Assembly (NCBI GenBank): GCA_017501245.1
Contig: JAFVXI010000029.1
Span: forward strand, 1 to 34,467
Reading direction: 5' to 3'
Length of the DNA: 34,467 nt
Origin: Clostridia bacterium
Lineage (GTDB): Bacteria; Bacillota; Clostridia; Oscillospirales; CAG-272
Shown: piece after piece, positions 14,687 to 23,800 of the stretch
Layout: every line of letters begins with the position of its first letter
Position numbering within the stretch: position 1 is the first letter of the stretch
Notes under the pieces: generated by a model
What the model saw: only the letters and a program-made list of their open reading frames with translations
The model's database searches: none
Told to the model about the DNA's origin: nothing
Program-made: the position numbers and the translations under genes

Positions 14687-16804
14687 TTATCCAAGGGGAA
14701 CCCAAGGAAGGGTGTTGGAGTTGGGGTTAGCGCCACAGTTGTCGCACTTGCCGTCAGCGTCGCCATCGTTATGAGTGGTCTTGCCGCAGCTGTCGCAAAT
14801 ACAGTCGTTGTTCTCATCCTTGTGCTGGATCTGAACGGTTGCACCGCAGTTCTCCTTATCGCACTTACCGTTGCAGTCGCTGTCAACGTGCTGGATCTGA
14901 ACCTCTCTGTTACACTTGTCGCACTTACCGTCGCAGTTGTCATCAACGTGGTCAACCATGCAGATGCCACACTTGTCGCACTGGAAGTCCTCGTTTCCGT
15001 CAACGTGAACTACCTCAACGTCGGTGCCGCACTTGTCGCACTTGCCGTCGCAAAGAGCGTCAACGTGGATTACTGCAAGACCCTCAACGATACACTTGTC
15101 GCACTTGCCATCGCAGTTAGTGTCAACGTGCTCGCCAAGGCACTTAAGGCACTTAGAGCATACGCCGTTGCCATCGTCTACGTGAACGATCTCAAGGTTC
15201 TCAACGATACACTTGTCGCACTTGCCGTCGCAGTTGCCGTCAACGTGGTCAGCGGTGCACTTAAGGCACTTCTCGCAAACGCCGTTCTCGTCGATGTCCT
15301 TATGAACGATCTCGATCGATGCGCCGCAGTTAGCCTTGTCGCAGATGCCGTCGCAGTTGTCGTCAACGTGCTTGATCTCAAGTCCGGTGACAACGCACTT
15401 GTCGCAGTTGCCGTCGCAGTTGTCGTCAACGTGCTCGCCGATGCACTCAACGCAGGTGTCGCAAACGCCGTCACCGTTCTCATCAGCACAGTCGGAGACC
15501 TTGTGATCACAAACGTCACACTTGTGGTTCTTATCGGAGTCGATGTGAACGCCGGTGCAGCCCTGGCACTTATCACATCTGGAGTCGTTGTTATCGTCCT
15601 CGTGGGTGATCTCAAGATCGGTAACGATACAAAGGTCGCACTTGCCGTCGCAGTTGTTATCAACGTGCTCGCCTACGCATCTCTGGCACTTGTCGCAGAT
15701 GTTGTCGGTGTTGGCATCCTTGTGCTCAAGAGCAACCTCAGCCTCACACTTATCGCACTTAGCGTCGCAGTTGTTATCTGTGTGAACGATCTCCATAGCG
15801 TCGGAGCAGTTGTCGCATGCGCCGTCACAGTTGTTATCTGCATGACCCTTGATGCAGATGGAGCACTTATCGCACTTACCGTTGTTGTCAGCATCTAAGT
15901 GAGTGATGCCAACCTCGGTATTACACTTGTTACAAATACCGTCGCAGTCGGAGTCGTCGTGATCCTCGATGCACTTTACGCACTTCTCACAGACGCCGTC
16001 CCCGTTAGCATCAACGTGGTTGATCTCAACCTCGCCGCCGCACTTGTCGCACTCGCCGTCGCAGCCTGCATCGATGTGGTTGATAGCAACCTCGTCGCCG
16101 CACTTGTCGCAGATGCCGTCGCAAAGATCGTCAACGTGATCGCCTACACAATTCTCACACTTGTCGCACACGTCGTCGCCGTCAGCGTCAACGTGGTTGA
16201 GCTCAACTGCTGCACCACAGGTGTCGCACGCTGCGTTACAGTCATTGTCCTCATGAGTGCCGTCCGCACAGGACTTACACTTGTCGCAGACGCCGTTGTT
16301 GTCAGCGTCAACGTGAACTACCTCGATGGTAGCACCGCACTTGTCGCACTTGCCGTCGCAGGTAGCGTCAGCGTGAGCAACCTCAACGTCAGTTCCGCAG
16401 GCATCACACTCGCCGTTGCAATCAGCATCAGCGTGAACGCCGTCCATGCAGTAAGAGCAGTTATCGCACTTGCCGTCTGAATCGTCATCAATGTGGTTAA
16501 CCTCTACGTCAGCATCGCACTTGTCGCACTTGCCGTCGCAGTTTGCGTCGACGTGCTCAACAGCAACCTCTGCTTTACACTCGTCGCACTTGCCGTCGCA
16601 GTCGGCGTCAACGTGCTCGTCGCACTTACCGCCGACGAGATCGCCGATGATGGGGATGTTCTCAAGACTTCCGAGAACGCCTTCAAGCGTATCAGCGATG
16701 CCGGGGCCTACGCCGGGGATCTGCTCGATAGCGTCACAGGAGGTGAACGAGAGAACGAGGGCTACTACGAGCGCCAGAATGGATAGGATCTTAGTAATTT
16801 TCAT
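14687..16804 (-). CDS. Lipoprotein made of about 32 Cys/His/Asp-rich repeats
   Basis: From ATG 16804 the protein has 705 residues. Residues 1-24 are a signal sequence (basic MKITK, hydrophobic LALVVALVL) ending in FTSC, a probable though slightly atypical lipobox, so it should be lipid-anchored outside the cell. After a linker of about 35 residues come about 32 units of roughly 20 residues with the pattern H-x-D-x-(N/D)-x-D-G-x-C-D-x-C. Units with an extra Cys before DG and a tail like VEVxH alternate irregularly with units ending CxxCxxC. The D-x-N-x-D-G part resembles calcium loops of dockerin or thrombospondin type 3 repeats, and the Cys/His positions suggest zinc or disulfides. Its role is unknown. 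AGGAGA lies upstream; ATG 16807 is an alternative start. The gene is divergent from the GH2-like gene. Confidence 0.85.
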   Translation of the reverse strand: MKITKILSILALVVALVLSFTSCDAIEQIPGVGPGIADTLEGVLGSLENIPIIGDLVGGKCDEHVDADCDGKCDECKAEVAVEHVDANCDGKCDKCDADVEVNHIDDDSDGKCDNCSYCMDGVHADADCNGECDACGTDVEVAHADATCDGKCDKCGATIEVVHVDADNNGVCDKCKSCADGTHEDNDCNAACDTCGAAVELNHVDADGDDVCDKCENCVGDHVDDLCDGICDKCGDEVAINHIDAGCDGECDKCGGEVEINHVDANGDGVCEKCVKCIEDHDDSDCDGICNKCNTEVGITHLDADNNGKCDKCSICIKGHADNNCDGACDNCSDAMEIVHTDNNCDAKCDKCEAEVALEHKDANTDNICDKCQRCVGEHVDNNCDGKCDLCIVTDLEITHEDDNNDSRCDKCQGCTGVHIDSDKNHKCDVCDHKVSDCADENGDGVCDTCVECIGEHVDDNCDGNCDKCVVTGLEIKHVDDNCDGICDKANCGASIEIVHKDIDENGVCEKCLKCTADHVDGNCDGKCDKCIVENLEIVHVDDGNGVCSKCLKCLGEHVDTNCDGKCDKCIVEGLAVIHVDALCDGKCDKCGTDVEVVHVDGNEDFQCDKCGICMVDHVDDNCDGKCDKCNREVQIQHVDSDCNGKCDKENCGATVQIQHKDENNDCICDSCGKTTHNDGDADGKCDNCGANPNSNTLPWVPLG

Positions 16805-16874
16805 CATCTTTCTCCTAATTAAAAATTGTGTAATGTGCACCCGCTGACGCGGGAATACCTTTCACATTGTAGTC

Positions 16875-16903
16875 ATTATAACATAAAAAATAAAGTATTG
16901 CAA
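16875..16903 (-). promoter_or_regulatory. Promoter of the repeat lipoprotein
   Basis: TTGCAA (16903-16898) and TATAAT (16880-16875) are separated by 17 bp on the minus strand. The leader contains a small hairpin cccgc-tgac-gcggg (16840-16853). Confidence 0.75.
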
Positions 16904-16982
16904 TAGTTTTTTATAAAAAATGACCATGAGAGCCACAAATTGGGAAAAAGCAATAAAAAAATAAAGAAAAATTTGTATAGTA

Positions 16983-17011
16983 TTGAAAGTCGGCGAAATA
17001 TATGGTAAAAT
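16983..17011 (+). promoter_or_regulatory. Promoter of the GH2-like gene
   Basis: TTGAAA (16983-16988) and TAAAAT (17006-17011) are separated by 17 bp. It lies 30 bases before the ATG at 17041. Confidence 0.7.
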
Positions 17012-17040
17012 AAACATACCAAAAATGAGGGAGGTTGCTA

Positions 17041-19143
17041 ATGATCGTTAAACAAATATCCCATTTCAAGCTGTCAGTCGGAGATCACAAGGATATAGAT
17101 CTTGATGCGCCGTCCTCGGTGTTAACCGTTGCTGCAAGGCGGGGGATCATCCCGGAGCCTTACACCTCAAGTGGGAGGAGCGCTGCGATAAGTCTGCTTT
17201 CCGGCGAGGTCAGGCTTTTCGCCGAGTTTGAGCTTGACGCAGGACTGTTATCTATGGATCACCTTGAGCTATACGTGGGCGGAATAGATTCCGTCGGCGT
17301 TCTTTACGTAAACGGGTCGCCCATCGCCGCTCTCGCCTATCCCGCATCTCCCTACTCCTTTGACGTAAAGGGGATGCTGAAATATGGCAAAAACAGCATT
17401 GAATTGCGTCTGCCGCCGAGATCCGCCGAAAAGCTTTCGGACATCTGTATATATATGCCGATCGAGCTCAGGTCCTACACGGGCGAGAAGATAGATCGGG
17501 TAACTGTATCTCAGTCTGCAGATTCAACCAAGGCTCGCATTTATATTAAAATGACAACAAAGGGTTACAAAAAAGCGAGCAGGGCGGTGGCGGTGCTAGT
17601 CTCTCCCAGCGGAAGCGTAAGCTATTGCACTCTTAGGGACGGCGAGGGCTGGCTTGACATCCCGTCGCCAAGCCTGTGGCGCACCGGCAGAAGTAACGCT
17701 CACCCGCTATATCGCCTGACAGTTAATTTATATTCCGAAACCGAGCTTTCCGACTCCTATGAGTGCTTGATAGGCATCAGGACACTCTCTATATCTGAAG
17801 ACGGAAAACTTCTCCTTTCCGATAGCGTATATTGCCCCACCGCCGTCAGAATGACGGGATCGGATATTATTAAGCCTCGCTTTGCTGCTAAGCAGGAGCT
17901 CCTCCTCACGAGGCTTTCCGAGTCGGGTGCAGATATGCTGTATTTGTCGAAGCTTGACGCATATCCCGACGAGAGCTTTCTTTCGCTATGCGATAAGCTT
18001 GGAATTGGCTTGGCGATAGAGGTCATCGACCCGGGCAGCGCCTCCGGTGCAGTTGAGCAGAGGCTCAGAGAGGAGCATTTCATTAGGGCTCTTTCAAGGC
18101 TTTCGCTCCACCCATCTGTGATGATCCTCACAGGATCGTCGGACCCCGTAATGCATAAGTTAATTAATAAGGTAATTTCGGAGCAGCTCTCCGGCACAAT
18201 ATACCTTCCCGACTCGGCGAGCCGTCTGGCCATTCCGTCGGCTATGATGAGTGAATATACGGCGAGAGCCTATTCGTCGAACGGAATTCTGAATATCCTT
18301 AGCCCCGAGGTGCCTAGGATCGACGCTGATGGGATGCGGCTTCTTATGGAGGCTGTGATGGGCTGCTATCTGATGCCGAATGGCGATCGCCAGTGGCGTT
18401 ATCTCTCGGGCGTTGCCTCAGGAGCAGGGCTCACCGAGGCTGTTGCGTCCTGCAGGCTTAATAGCTCTCGCCTCGGCACTGTCTCCGAGCTTACCGATCC
18501 CCACCCCGCGGTTTCTCCATCCCTTACAGACTATCTCGGCAGAGTCAAGGCAGGCTATTATTATCTGAAAAGAGCGTCGATGCCAAACGCCGTTTATCCC
18601 GTAAGGAACGGAAGTAATGTTTCCTTCTGCGCCGCAAATATGTCAACAATTGATTACACGGCGACGCTTTCATACGGTATAAGTGACAGCGAAAACCGCG
18701 TTTTAGTGCGTGATGTCATAACGTATTCGGTGCCGCCTATGTCGGTTTCCAAGGTTTACGAGTATGACTTTTCCGAGATCATATCGGGCAGAGAAGAGGA
18801 GGTTTACCTCTGGTATTCGGTAACGGATAAAAGCGGTTCAACTCATCCCGAAACGGTTCTTTTCGTCAAGGACTCCGAGTTTAAGTATAAGGAGGCTGAC
18901 GTTGAGGCCGAGATAGTTGGCGCAGGATGCGATTACGTCATTACGGTGAGAGCAGGCGTATTCACAAGGTCTTTAGCTATTTCCTTTACAGGCGATACCG
19001 ACGCTACTTTTGAGAATAACTATTTTGACATCGTTTCGGAGGTTCCCGTAAGGCTGAAGCTGCGCACTCAGCGTCCAACGGCAACCGAAACTCTAAAACG
19101 CGAGCTCCTGCTTATCTCAATGAACGACGTGGGCAGGAAATGA
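17041..19143 (+). CDS. Shortened GH2 beta-mannosidase-like protein
   Basis: The 700-residue protein has the sugar-binding beta-sandwich of glycoside hydrolase family 2 (FAEFELDAG ... LELYVGGIDSVGVLYVNGSPI near 60-100). It also has an Ig-like domain, a remnant catalytic region and the C-terminal mannosidase Ig domain (NNYFDIVSEVPVRLKL). Active beta-mannosidases carry NE as acid/base and SEYG-type nucleophile motifs about 90 residues apart. Here the acid/base position reads HPSVMILTGSSD (Asp368) and SEYTARAYSS (Glu405) follows only 37 residues later. The chain is also about 120-150 residues shorter than usual. It may be catalytically inactive or have altered specificity. No signal peptide is seen. 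ATG 17041 is favoured over TTG 17035 because AGGGAGG (17028-17034) is 6 bases away. Confidence 0.75.
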   Translation: MIVKQISHFKLSVGDHKDIDLDAPSSVLTVAARRGIIPEPYTSSGRSAAISLLSGEVRLFAEFELDAGLLSMDHLELYVGGIDSVGVLYVNGSPIAALAYPASPYSFDVKGMLKYGKNSIELRLPPRSAEKLSDICIYMPIELRSYTGEKIDRVTVSQSADSTKARIYIKMTTKGYKKASRAVAVLVSPSGSVSYCTLRDGEGWLDIPSPSLWRTGRSNAHPLYRLTVNLYSETELSDSYECLIGIRTLSISEDGKLLLSDSVYCPTAVRMTGSDIIKPRFAAKQELLLTRLSESGADMLYLSKLDAYPDESFLSLCDKLGIGLAIEVIDPGSASGAVEQRLREEHFIRALSRLSLHPSVMILTGSSDPVMHKLINKVISEQLSGTIYLPDSASRLAIPSAMMSEYTARAYSSNGILNILSPEVPRIDADGMRLLMEAVMGCYLMPNGDRQWRYLSGVASGAGLTEAVASCRLNSSRLGTVSELTDPHPAVSPSLTDYLGRVKAGYYYLKRASMPNAVYPVRNGSNVSFCAANMSTIDYTATLSYGISDSENRVLVRDVITYSVPPMSVSKVYEYDFSEIISGREEEVYLWYSVTDKSGSTHPETVLFVKDSEFKYKEADVEAEIVGAGCDYVITVRAGVFTRSLAISFTGDTDATFENNYFDIVSEVPVRLKLRTQRPTATETLKRELLLISMNDVGRK

Positions 19144-19203
19144 CCTCCTACCCATCGGTGCTCTTGGGTAGCTTTCCCATTTTACTTACTATTCAGTTAT
19201 TAG

Positions 19204-19243
19204 AAAAAGGCGGCGGTGTCCCATTCGGGTCACCGCCGCCTTT
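19204..19243. terminator. Terminator between convergent genes
   Basis: A GC-rich 10-bp stem ggcggcggtg / caccgccgcc is flanked by AAAAA and TTT. The minus strand ends in five U, the plus strand in three. It serves mainly the ATPase operon on the minus strand. Confidence 0.8.
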
Positions 19244-19312
19244 GGCTTGTGCGTGGATCATCGCAGCTGACGTCCTATTAGTTTTTGTCGGTACGTCGGA
19301 CAGCGGCTGTGA

Positions 19313-21730
19313 TCAGCTCTCGCCGATCATCCTTTCCTTCGAGCAGGTGTAGTATAGCACCTGCTTTTCCTTTGCGATGCTTCTGATCAGCTCCTTGGCG
19401 TAAACGAGCTTATCAGAATCCAGGTTGGTAAACGGGTCGTCAAGGATGACGAGCGGCAGTGCTCCGCCGAAGAGCGAGTCGGAAAGCGCAAGACGCAGGC
19501 AGAAGGAGTAGAGATCCCTTGTTCCTCTGCTGTAGCTTTCGTGATTTCTCATCACCCCCCTGTCGTGCTTCGTGAGCAAAAAGGTCGTGCTGAGCGAGAA
19601 GTCGCCGTCGGTTCCCAGTAGCTTGACGTAGTGGTCAAAGCGCTCCTTGGTGCCGCCGATATATCTCGAGGTCATTGCCTCCGACGCCTCCTTCAGCAGC
19701 TCGTGCGTCAGCTTGATCGCCTCGAGGTTGCCCTCGTATTCCGAAAGTCTATCCTTCAGCGCATCCTTCATAGATGAAACCTCGTCGATACGCTCGACGT
19801 CTGCCAGGAGCTCGTTGTAGTCTCTTTTCAGAACGGCATCCATTCTTCTTTGCTCGAGTATCTCACTGTCGAGCTTGCCAAGAGCTTCCTCGAGCATAGG
19901 TATCTCGGATGCCCCTCTGACGCTCAGCTCAGCGTCGGAAATAGCGTGCTGTTCCTTGAATCTTCTCGCCTCCTCCTCGTGTCTTGTGAGTGACATCTCG
20001 GCGTATCGGTAAGAGTTTAGACGTCTTCTGATCTCATCAAAGGGATCGGGCTCCGACGTTTTATATTTTTCTAAGAACTGCCGTGCCTTGTCGGCAAAGA
20101 AGCTTATGCGGAAGTCGACGTCGCGTCGACCCTCCTCGTTAAGCTTTGCCTCGGTGGAGAGCTTGTAGAGTTTTCTGAATGCCTGCTCGATCCTTTCTAT
20201 CGCCTGTGCATCGTCGACGGCATCCTTCTCATATCTTGCAACGAAGGATGAGATCCTTTCCGAAAGCGTCGAGATCCTTCCTTCGAGCAGCTCGATCCGC
20301 TCCTCGTCAGCCTTGACGGATCTCTCGTGATCCTCTATCCTCGCTGTCAGCTCGCTAAGCCTCTTGGCTTTATCCGATTTAATGCCGATAGAATCGCAAA
20401 AGGCGTTCGCCTCTTTCTTGACTCCGACTGAGCTGACGAAGGCGATGAGTGCAAAAACGACTCCTATCACGCCGACTATAGCTGCAATGATATATTCTCC
20501 CAAAACGGCGCATACAGAAGCTCCGATAACTGCCAAAACTAAGGCGATAACGCCAAGCGGCGACACATTTGTTTTTGCCAGAGTCTCCGTATGCTTTCTT
20601 AGCTCATCGGAGGTCGGGATCCTTCCGGAAAGCTCATCCTGTAAAGTTTCATTTGCAAAAATGCGATTTTTACGTATAATATCAGCCTCGAGAACAGAAT
20701 CGTTTCGCTCTTTAAGATCGTGCTTTATCGCCTCTATCTCGCCGAAATCCGTGGGGCTGACAAAGTATTCCTTAAGCTCGAGAAGCTCGGGGGACTGTCC
20801 GTCACGCCTCTGTGCTTCAAGCTTTTTTGCGGTAGCGTGGGCATCGTACGCCTCGTTTATCTCGAGGTCCGTCGGAACGCCGGAGGCGAAGAATTCCTTA
20901 AGCTCGGAAAAGCTCTTGCGCTCACGCTCAAGCGACGCAAGCATATCCGCATACTGCTGCGCATAGCCCATTCTTGCCGCTTTTATCCTCTCGCCATGAA
21001 GCCTCTCGTCGATCTCGCTGCGCCTTTTTTCAAGCTCGGCGATCCTGCCTTCAAGTGCAGTGAGCTCGTCCTCTTTTTTGTCGAGCTGCTGTCTCGCTGC
21101 TTCGAGGTTGACGAGCGCCGTCTCACATTCGCTGATCTTCGCCCTCAGGGTTGGGATCTCGCCTTGATTTCCTCTTTTCTCATAAAATTTCCTGCGCTCC
21201 TCGAGCTTATCAAGCGCACGGCTCACCTCGCCCGCATCACCTGTTGTGCCGGCAAGGTCGGATAGCTTGGCGGCGATGCTGTCGTTTTTGATGGCTCCCT
21301 CGACGTTCTTCTCCGAAAGGAATACCGTCCGCAAAAAGCCCTGCGCATCGATATCAAAGATCTCGTAGCCGAGGTTCTCGGTATAATCTGCGCTGACCGT
21401 GCCGCGCTCAAGGTCGTAAAGACGGAATTCATCGTCCTGCGCCGTCGAGCCGAAGCTTCGCTCGATGCGATATCTCTTTCCTCCCTCCTCAAATGTCAAT
21501 GAGCCGCCGTAGCGACCGCCCTGCCAGGGGAGGTATTTTTTTCTGTCGTTTTCATCAAGCGACACCTTTCTGTCGGTGTTCAGTCCGTATAGCATAGACT
21601 TGATGAAAACGGTAAAGGTCGTCTTTCCCGCACCGTTTTCCGCATATGTTGAGTTTAACCCGTCGGTGAAGCTGTGCGAAACTCCGGAAAGCGAGCCGAA
21701 ATTTTCAATGTAACACTCTAAAAGCTTCAT
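19313..21730 (-). CDS. YhaN/SbcC-like SMC-type ATPase
   Basis: The 805-residue protein has an ABC/SMC-type ATPase head split between its two ends. Walker A is ENGAGKTT at 31-38. The signature-like SRGTRDLYSFCLRLALSDSL and Walker B LPLVILDDPFTNLD are near 735-765. Between them lie long charged coiled-coil segments (about 165-340 and 445-690), interrupted by two membrane helices at about 388-433. That central membrane hairpin is characteristic of YhaN of Bacillus rather than SbcC. With the nuclease encoded upstream it should form a DNA-processing complex at the membrane; the role is inferred from the family. ATG 21730 has GGAGG 5 bases upstream and is 9 bases from the nuclease stop. Confidence 0.88.
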   Translation of the reverse strand: MKLLECYIENFGSLSGVSHSFTDGLNSTYAENGAGKTTFTVFIKSMLYGLNTDRKVSLDENDRKKYLPWQGGRYGGSLTFEEGGKRYRIERSFGSTAQDDEFRLYDLERGTVSADYTENLGYEIFDIDAQGFLRTVFLSEKNVEGAIKNDSIAAKLSDLAGTTGDAGEVSRALDKLEERRKFYEKRGNQGEIPTLRAKISECETALVNLEAARQQLDKKEDELTALEGRIAELEKRRSEIDERLHGERIKAARMGYAQQYADMLASLERERKSFSELKEFFASGVPTDLEINEAYDAHATAKKLEAQRRDGQSPELLELKEYFVSPTDFGEIEAIKHDLKERNDSVLEADIIRKNRIFANETLQDELSGRIPTSDELRKHTETLAKTNVSPLGVIALVLAVIGASVCAVLGEYIIAAIVGVIGVVFALIAFVSSVGVKKEANAFCDSIGIKSDKAKRLSELTARIEDHERSVKADEERIELLEGRISTLSERISSFVARYEKDAVDDAQAIERIEQAFRKLYKLSTEAKLNEEGRRDVDFRISFFADKARQFLEKYKTSEPDPFDEIRRRLNSYRYAEMSLTRHEEEARRFKEQHAISDAELSVRGASEIPMLEEALGKLDSEILEQRRMDAVLKRDYNELLADVERIDEVSSMKDALKDRLSEYEGNLEAIKLTHELLKEASEAMTSRYIGGTKERFDHYVKLLGTDGDFSLSTTFLLTKHDRGVMRNHESYSRGTRDLYSFCLRLALSDSLFGGALPLVILDDPFTNLDSDKLVYAKELIRSIAKEKQVLYYTCSKERMIGES

Positions 21731-21739
21731 GTCGCCTCC

Positions 21740-22807
21740 TTATATCTCTAAGTCGTCGCCGAGCAGCGCACGTATTCCCAGCCTGATAACTCTGTCCCGA
21801 GCCTCCTCGTCGATGTCGGTACGTGAGCTGACAAGTCGAATGAACTCGCCCTTAAGCGTTTTATCATAGGCGTATTTCATCGGGTCGATCTTCATTTTTG
21901 ATTCATCCTTCAGCTCGAGATAGTAAAATCTCGACTGCCAGCGCTGAAGTATGGCATCCCTGTCGGCGTAAAGCTCGGGAGGTCGCTCGCCGACGATAAG
22001 AATCCTCACAAGGTCGGTCGGCGCTATACCCGCCAGAGCATCTGCGATAGCGTCCTCAATGTCAAGCCTACGCTCGAGTCCCGATATATCCACCTTGACG
22101 ATCCTTATGCGCCTCTTTGCCGCAGGGCAAAATCTGTAGCCGACGGGCGACGAATCAGTGTCGATAAGAACGAATCCGTGCTCTCCCGGCTCGTCAAAGC
22201 CTCTTCCCTCGGGAGAACCGCAAAAGACGGCTGAGCAGCGCTCGTCGATCCTGTATTCGGTGTATGAATGATAATGACCGAGCGCAATATAGTCGATCCC
22301 GCGTCTCGACGCCTCCGAAAGGCTGATCTCCTCTCCGGATGTTGCGTGGTCAACGACGGCTCCGTGTAAAACGACGATATTCTTTTTATCCCTATCGACC
22401 GTCAGCTCGGAGAACATCGTCGGGCTGGGTATATTTCTACCCCAGATAACCGTGTCACCGTAATCGAACGAGCTCCATCCGTCGGAGAAGATGCGAAGAT
22501 TGTCGGGCTTGCGGTCTATTTTATTAATGAAGGCTTCTCCCTCGTGATTGCCCCTTAAGTAGAGGAAGTCCATCTCGGGGTGGCGCTCGATCAGGTTCGT
22601 CACTCTCTCGGCGGCTCGCTTCGTTATCCTCTCGGTGTCAAAAAGATCTCCGGCTATGATAACGGCTCTGCAGCCCATCCTCGACGCCTCCTCGATCATT
22701 CTCGACAGCACGAGGAAGAGCTCCTCCTTTCGCTCCTTCACCTGTGAGGGAGCGAGCTTCACGAATGAAGACTCAAGATGTATGTCCGCCGTATGTAAAA
22801 TCCTCAT
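21740..22807 (-). CDS. YhaO/SbcD-like metallophosphoesterase (DNA nuclease)
   Basis: The 355-residue protein carries all motifs of the calcineurin-like phosphoesterase family: DIH at 8-10, GDLFD at 53-57, GNHE at 86-89, VVLHGAVVDH, and GHYHS. Two metal ions are bound by these residues. C-terminal sequence (YLELKDESKMKIDPMKYA) matches the YhaO/SbcD-type capping domain. It probably works with the adjacent YhaN-like ATPase as an Mre11/Rad50-like nuclease. The ribosome site AGGAG lies within the last codons of the PocR/AraC gene. The start is 3 bases after that stop, so translation is likely coupled. Confidence 0.9.
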   Translation of the reverse strand: MRILHTADIHLESSFVKLAPSQVKERKEELFLVLSRMIEEASRMGCRAVIIAGDLFDTERITKRAAERVTNLIERHPEMDFLYLRGNHEGEAFINKIDRKPDNLRIFSDGWSSFDYGDTVIWGRNIPSPTMFSELTVDRDKKNIVVLHGAVVDHATSGEEISLSEASRRGIDYIALGHYHSYTEYRIDERCSAVFCGSPEGRGFDEPGEHGFVLIDTDSSPVGYRFCPAAKRRIRIVKVDISGLERRLDIEDAIADALAGIAPTDLVRILIVGERPPELYADRDAILQRWQSRFYYLELKDESKMKIDPMKYAYDKTLKGEFIRLVSSRTDIDEEARDRVIRLGIRALLGDDLEI

Positions 22808-22810
22808 ATG

Positions 22811-23680
22811 CTATCTCCTTTTTATTGCTTCGTCGGGGTCGGGAAGTGCATCATAGCCGAAAAGCGGCGCATCCTCGCTTGCCCACTCGCTGGGCGGCGT
22901 GCCAAACCTTGCTGAAAACACCTTCGAAAAGTACGATTGATCCGAATATCCGCACCTGAGAGCTATCTCTCCGATGCTCATATCGCCCTGCCTCAAAAGG
23001 TGTACGGACTCCGCAAGCCTCACCTCATTAAGATAGGCGTTGACCGTCGTGCCGTACTCCTTTTTAAACGCCGTAATGAGCGCAGACTTTGAGCAGCCAA
23101 CCTCGCGGCAGATACGATTTATACTGATTTTTGTATGGAAATGTAAAGAAATGTATTCTTTTGCCAGGTGTGCGACCGACAACTTGTTGCTGGGAATGGC
23201 GTGAGAAACCGTCAGATACTGTGCGCACACGGTCATTATCCTTATGAAGGATGGCACGAGCTCTGGGTCTGCTGAGGGGATGGATCCAAGAGCTGCGACG
23301 AGCGCCTCTTTATCTATATCCTTCTTGGAGAGCGCCTCCAGCGCATGCGCCTTGTCTGCGTCATCCTCGTAGACCTGCCCCATCATCAGAAAGCCCGTGA
23401 GAGTTCCGAAATTGTAAAGCGGGCTGACCGCCTCGGTCATTCCGTAGCGGCATCTGTATATGTGTGCGCCCTTCTTGTCTATTGCCGCCTTGCAGGCCTC
23501 GTGGTCGCTCTCTACGCACCTTTCATACTCTCCGGGAATAGCCTGTATAAGTCGGCACAGCTCGCATTTTGGCTTTGGATATGCGGCGATCTCTCCATAG
23601 TCGGCGCTGTGGAGCGAGATGCGGAAGCCGGTTATTTTATGTAGATCAGCAAGTGTTGCAACGATCTCTTCTTTGGTCAT
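22811..23680 (-). CDS. AraC-family regulator with PocR ligand-binding domain
   Basis: The 289-residue protein has an N-terminal PocR-type sensor domain (about residues 5-155): a cysteine-rich pattern CELCRLIQ, ERCVESDHEAC, HIYRCRYGMTEAVSPL, and GFLMMGQV. An AraC-type double helix-turn-helix domain follows (about 170-265: ISINRICREVGCSKSALITAFKKEYG, then SIGEIALRCGYSDQSYFSKVFSARFG). PocR domains are thought to bind small molecules such as hydrocarbon derivatives. The ATG at 23680 has GGGAGG 5 bases upstream. It is the first gene of the operon with the YhaO/YhaN pair and is divergent from the double sugar kinase. It could control either or both; neither is proven. Confidence 0.9.
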   Translation of the reverse strand: MTKEEIVATLADLHKITGFRISLHSADYGEIAAYPKPKCELCRLIQAIPGEYERCVESDHEACKAAIDKKGAHIYRCRYGMTEAVSPLYNFGTLTGFLMMGQVYEDDADKAHALEALSKKDIDKEALVAALGSIPSADPELVPSFIRIMTVCAQYLTVSHAIPSNKLSVAHLAKEYISLHFHTKISINRICREVGCSKSALITAFKKEYGTTVNAYLNEVRLAESVHLLRQGDMSIGEIALRCGYSDQSYFSKVFSARFGTPPSEWASEDAPLFGYDALPDPDEAIKRR

Positions 23681-23771
23681 ATAGCCTCCCGTGCGTGGCG
23701 TGTCAATTTCGCCTCACACCCACAGAATGGAATTTGTAATTTTCGCAAAAAATAAATCTTTTCTACAAATA

Positions 23772-23800
23772 ATTATACGATTTTCCATTGAAAAAGTCAA
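23772..23800 (-). promoter_or_regulatory. Promoter of the PocR/AraC-nuclease operon
   Basis: TTGACT (23800-23795) and TATAAT (23777-23772) are separated by 17 bp on the minus strand. The leader is about 85-90 bases. Confidence 0.8.

Noticed and set aside
14771-16480. Long plus-strand open frames, 375 and 193 codons, opposite the repeat lipoprotein
   Set aside because: They are the antisense of a repeated, stop-poor sequence. Their products are monotonous V/A/L/N repeats and there is no ribosome site.
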